From: Gloeophyllum trabeum ATCC 11539
Lineage: Eukaryota; Basidiomycota; Agaricomycetes; Gloeophyllales; Gloeophyllaceae
NCBI RefSeq assembly: GCF_000344685.1
Contig: NW_006920424.1
Coordinates: 548,932-597,399, forward strand
Direction of reading: 5' to 3'
DNA: 48,468 bases
Position numbers and translations under genes: made by a program. Positions 44,898 to 48,468 of this stretch are shown piece after piece. The notes under the pieces were generated by a model. It was given only the letters and a program-made list of their open reading frames with translations, had not been told where the DNA came from and searched no databases. The first letter of the stretch is position 1; each line of letters opens with the position of its first letter.

Positions 44898-45340
44898 AGC
44901 CAATATCGGGTCCCACCACGAGAAGGGGGATACGGGGGCGTAGGTTGCAAGCAGAGATGCCATGGGAAAGACATATAAAGATCTCAAGATATATGGCTTT
45001 ACGTTGCCTGGCAGTGTCGGCGCGCTGTCAAGGCAAGCCCGGCGCCGTTATAGATCGTGTAATGACGAGGAAGGACAGCTGACCGCCGGGCAGAACGTCG
45101 ACCGTATGGTGCACGGCCCGTTGAGACGATTTTGATTCCCTGTCTTCTCATTTTATATGAGAACGCAGGGAATCAAAACGACCTGTATTTAGATGTCCTC
45201 ATTATAGCGTTCCGCCGCAGACAGAGGCCGACAAAGCAGTCCATGTAAAAGCAAGACCTTAAGACGCAGTGTAAACCGGAGAGTTACAGCCTTGTGAATA
45301 CAGGCTGTCGGCTATCGGCATCCCCCGGCGACATACCAGT
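44898..45340. promoter_or_regulatory. Divergent promoter of GH95 and GNAT-Mss4 genes
   Basis: The 443 nt between the two start codons carry a TATA-like box for the GH95 gene (44972-44979, minus strand) and a strong hairpin at 45127-45180. Confidence 0.5.
45127..45180. repeat. 24-bp inverted repeat (hairpin) in divergent promoter
   Basis: The arm CGATTTTGATTCCCTG continues to CTTCTCAT and pairs with ATGAGAACGCAGGGAATC and AAAACG across a short AT-rich loop at about 45152-45156. Only two to three positions mismatch. It sits 160 nt before the GNAT-Mss4 ATG and 230 nt before the GH95 ATG. Confidence 0.9.
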
Positions 45341-46446
45341 ATGTCTTCGCTCTCTGATGTATTCTACGACCTCGTCAAGGCCGACGAAATCGAGGATGCC
45401 TACAACATAGAGGTAGCAGGTACGAGATTTACGCTATATACTGATCATTAAATGGCATATTTCCTAGGTTATCCGGAGGACGAAGCAGCCAGCCTCGATG
45501 CCTTCCGGTACGTCCTGGCCCTCTTCAATTTCTATCCGTCCTGACGAATGACAAAAGGTATCGCCAGGCCGACGCGCCGGACCTCTTCTACGGCGCATTT
45601 CTCCCAAACGCCAGCGGCGGGCGCACCCTCGTCGGCTACGTCTGCGCGACGCTCTCGCCGTCCGCCACCCTCACGCACGAGTCCATGTCCACGCATGTCC
45701 CCGGCTCCTCCTCCGTCTGCATCCACTCCGTCTGCGTCGTGCGCGCCTGCCGCCGACGGGGCGTCGCCACGCGCCTCCTCCAAGCATACCTGGCGCACCT
45801 GGCGGACGGCGGTTACGAGCGCGTCCTCCTGATCGCACACGAGGAGCTCAGGGGGCTCTACGAGCGCGTCGGGTTCGAGTGGCTCGGGCGCAGCGAGGTG
45901 GTGCACGGGTCGAAGCCGTGGTACGAGATGCGCAAGCTCCTCCCCAGCCCCTCTGCCGCGCCTACCGCGCCGCAATCACAAGTCCCGGCAGGACTATGGG
46001 AGGCCCTGCAAGCGTCATCCTCGCGACCCCGGCCCGCCTCGCAGCTCCTCCCCTCCTTCCCGAACGGCCTCGCGGACGTCCTCTCCCCCGAAACCAACAC
46101 CAACAAGCCCGACCTCCTCTGCCCGCGCCCCGGCTGCGGGAGCCTCATCCTCAAATCCGGCGCCGCGACGCTGCAAGAACGGTCGAGCATCCTGCTCGAG
46201 CCGCCAGAATATCAAAGCAGGAGCCCACTGGCACCCCTCCCGCCGCCGGGCACCCCTGCGCACTGGTGGCTCGTCACGCCGTCCCCGATGGCGTTCGAGA
46301 ATATCGGCTTCAGCAAGCCCCTTACGGACAACCCCAGGATGAAGCTGCTTGCGTGCGCGGAGTGCGACCTGGGGCCGCTAGGCTGGTGCGAGCAGGGCGG
46401 GCGCGAGTTCTGGCTCGCGGTGGGGCGGGTAGGGTACCGCGTCTGA
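45341..46446 (+). CDS. GNAT acetyltransferase fused to an Mss4-like zinc domain
   Basis: Three exons (45341-45419, 45468-45507, 45558-46446) give 335 residues. The N-terminal half is a GNAT fold. SVCVVRACRRRGVATRLLQ is the strand-helix with the acetyl-CoA pyrophosphate loop (RRRGVA), and RVLLIAHEELRGLYERVGFEW is the following strand and helix, resembling the arylalkylamine/polyamine acetyltransferase group. After a linker rich in Pro, Ser and Ala, the C-terminal 110 residues form an Mss4-type domain. It has two zinc-binding pairs, CPRPGCG and CAECD, and the core SPMAFENIGFSKPL and GREFWLAVGRVGYRV. Mss4/Dss4 proteins bind Rab GTPases as weak exchange factors or chaperones. Both halves are in one exon, so the fusion is not a splice error. 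Confidence 0.88.
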
Positions 46447-48225
46447 TCAGGTCAAGGTGGTGTTGGGTCTGTGGTTCGATCATGCGTCGGTGCTGACTAG
46501 TCGGTTGTTAAGGAGTGCCCCGGGCAGTTATCCGTAGCAGCGGGAGCTCAAGGTCTCAATCAATATATTTTGTGCATGAAGAGACAATAATCTAATCACG
46601 AGGCACTTGCGACCAGTGCCACTTACAGTACTTAAGGCACACAATAGGCCGCACGTTGGAAAGGATGTGAAGACAATCCAATGGCATCCCTCCGACACAA
46701 CGTCGCATACGCACACGCGTACGCATAACGGCTATACAGCCTGCGTGTGAGGTAATTATAATGTACTTCCTTTTGGTACTCACTCTCAGAACAATGGTCT
46801 GTCTGCGCTTCAGTGTGGACGAGCTTCACAATCGTCTCGTGCTAGCTGAAATATGGAGTTTGCACGAGAAACCTCAAAACGATGAGTCTGACGAACATAG
46901 AGGGAGACCATCTCGGCTTGACATTGTGTTCCACCTGCAACACGATGGGATCATGCAATGACTTCTCCATTACATTGACTGAACGGGCAGACACTCTGCC
47001 CAGATAAACATATGCATGGGTCGTCCTGGAGAATCGAGATCCCGATACCGCACATTCCGGTGTATCGCATGAAATACAACATAGCCAGGGCTGCCTGAGC
47101 TTCACCTTGCTGTCAGCATCCAGGTGTGAACCTTCCCCCGCTATTGCTCGTCTTTTGGCAGTCAGTGTACACTCTTGCTCTACCAGTCATCTGGGATATA
47201 TATTGAGATAGCTGCTTACGGCCTGTAATCCTCGCTGTGGGACAGTGTTTGAACTATTGCCCATATTTGATTTCTCTGGTTCCCTGTATGAATGCGTACT
47301 CCAGAATGGAGAGGCAGCCTTTGGGGCCCATGGACACAGTCAAGCTGGCTATTGACAAAGAAACAGAGGACGGGCAGTAGCTTGAACGCAAATCTATTAC
47401 GAGCTCGACACTGCGGGAAGTAAAGGCACTTAGACCCAGCGCCTTGGGCACTTGTCGCTCATGGCAAGTGCCCTAGGCACTCGATACGACGGCACGTGTA
47501 AAAAGTGCCTTACGAGCAAGTGCCCAAGGCACTGCAAGTTAGTGAATATTTTATGTCATTTATCATCCCGCGAAATATGTGTCTTGGGCACTCGTCCGAA
47601 GAGTGCCTTGGACACTATTTCCTGTGCCCTTCTAAACAATGCCATAGGCACTACATAAAAGACACCTTTATTCATTACATTGTACAGCACTTAGTCAGTG
47701 ATAAAAGTACAGAAATTCTGATATGTCCATGTGATATGGAGTCCCAGCAAGCACTCGATATAACACGTATCTTAAGTAATTGAGGACCATCTAAGATTAG
47801 TAGACGAGCAAACTACAGCGTTGGTAAGAATAAAGCCACGTGTGAGAGTACAGGGCGCAAGAAGGCGACGGCGAGACATAGAGACGAGCGAGAACGAAGA
47901 GCATTGCCGATGTATGTACAAGACGCGAGGCGGAAGTGTAGCTGAGCGCGAGCCGAATCCGCCAAGTGTAAGAGGGTGCCGTAAGATGAGCATACGAGCC
48001 GGGAATGAAAGGTTGAAGTGAGAAGGCACCGAGAGCAGCAAGTGTTCAGATTGTATCAGCATAAGCCAGAAGAGGGAGAAGACCAGAAACTGAGCACGAG
48101 ATGCGAGAGCGCGAGCATGCCAGTCACAAGGGGCGGAGAGCAAGGCTTGCAAGGCATATGAGCGAATGACGGCGTCGAGTAAGGAGCTAAAGGGGAGAGA
48201 TGAGGCGGCGGAGAGACGACAAGTC
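46447..48225. other. 1.8-kb intergenic region with a cluster of near-palindromic motifs
   Basis: No gene is recognised. The minus-strand frame at 47772-48302 is Arg/Ser/Leu-rich and overlaps the 3' exon and intron of the neighbouring gene, so it is probably spurious. The stretch 47438-47652 carries the repeated AGTGCC motifs reported separately. Confidence 0.5.
47438..47652. repeat. Five near-palindromic 15-mers of AGTGCC-NNN-GGCACT type
   Basis: Copies are AGCGCCTTGGGCACT (47438-47452), AGTGCCCTAGGCACT (47467-47481), AGTGCCCAAGGCACT (47519-47533), AGTGCCTTGGACACT (47602-47616) and AATGCCATAGGCACT (47638-47652). Half sites occur near 47425, 47494 and 47584. Spacing is irregular, so this is not a simple tandem array. 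Confidence 0.9.
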
Positions 48226-48468
48226 TTACTTCGCCGCGGCGGCAGCCTTGAGTGGACGCAGCTTGATTTTCTACGAGCGGAGCAGCGCGTCAGATGCAAC
48301 ATTTACAGCTGAATGCACTCACAAAAGAAGAGGTGAAGATCTAGAATACATATAATTGAGGTGAACCCGTTCCCTCCGAACAAAGATCGTGACACACCTG
48401 TGGCTCAGCCAGTTCTTCGGTGTCGTCCTCGTCTCTCGCGGCGGGGGATAAACGCGGTCGCGCCTCGA
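48226..48468 (-). CDS. 3' end of an unidentified gene (partial)
   Basis: The gene runs off the right edge. A last exon at 48226-48270 encodes KIKLRPLKAAAAAK and a stop. An upstream exon reaches 48398 (donor GTGTGT) and encodes an acidic stretch, DEDDTEELAEPQ. Between them the 127 nt can be one intron. Alternatively they can be two introns of 57 and 52 nt around an 18-nt exon at 48323-48340, and all phases agree either way. The family cannot be told from this short tail. Confidence 0.5.

Noticed and set aside
47772..48302. 176-residue minus-strand frame
   Set aside because: It begins inside the intron of the partial gene at the right edge and has Arg/Ser/Leu-rich sequence without motifs.
1..48468. 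CRISPR arrays, bacterial operons or ribosome binding sites
   Set aside because: The spliceosomal introns throughout show eukaryotic nuclear DNA. The only direct repeats are short tandem arrays without spacers.

Overview
This window is nuclear DNA of a filamentous basidiomycete, most likely an Agaricomycete. The genes are dense and lie on both strands. Almost every one is broken by many short GT-AG introns of about 45-70 nt, coding DNA is GC-rich, and there are no operons. The gene set (class I mitochondrial release factor, Spg1 GTPase, fungal chitinase, CSC1-type channel, fungal O-methyltransferase) fits a mushroom-forming fungus. No taxon can be fixed from the sequence alone.

Layout. Positions 1-2396 are repeat-rich and hold a 1-kb element with long inverted repeats, nested inside an older palindrome. 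Then follow catalase (-, 2397-4516); a 1.4-kb interval with frame-broken coding-like DNA; ribosomal protein uL14/RPL23 (+, 5935-6635); mitochondrial release factor 1 (+, 6843-8414); an RBM18-like RRM protein (-, 8833-10012); a CSC1/OSCA/TMEM63-family channel (+, 10268-14329); a probable proteasome assembly chaperone 1 (-, 14467-15511); a Cdc4-like myosin light chain (+, 15676-16381); a UBXD8/FAF2-like UBA-UAS-UBX protein (-, 16640-18545); the exosome helicase Mtr4 (+, 18757-22763); a GH18 chitinase with a carbohydrate-binding module (+, 23980-26099); an F-box protein (-, 26449-28326); the Spg1/Tem1 GTPase (-, 29106-30039); V-ATPase subunit E (+, 30488-31465); an intron-containing tRNA-Gly(GCC) (-, 31827-31912); eIF3 subunit L (+, 32308-34706); an O-methyltransferase (+, 35631-37427); a large P-loop NTPase/nuclease-like protein of Crinkler type (-, 37961-41042); a GH95 alpha-fucosidase (-, 41261-44897); a GNAT-Mss4 fusion protein (+, 45341-46446); a repeat-rich gap; and the 3' end of an unidentified gene (-, 48226-48468).

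For most genes I built exon models by hand and checked that splice phases close and that the joined protein matches the family. Those models are given as exon lists. Most genes are housekeeping (translation, RNA decay, proteostasis, septation, vacuolar acidification). The accessory set is chitinase, fucosidase, O-methyltransferase and the NTPase/nuclease protein. Neighbours share promoters as divergent pairs (RBM18/CSC1, PAC1/myosin light chain, UBXD8/Mtr4, Spg1/V-ATPase E, GH95/GNAT-Mss4) but show no common pathway.

The most notable signals are the nested inverted-repeat element, an imperfect 300-nt palindrome inside the first Mtr4 intron, three GC-AG introns in conserved genes, ATG-only first exons on both sides of one divergent promoter, the GNAT-Mss4 fusion, a cluster of near-palindromic 15-mers near the right end, and the Crinkler-type NTPase/nuclease gene.
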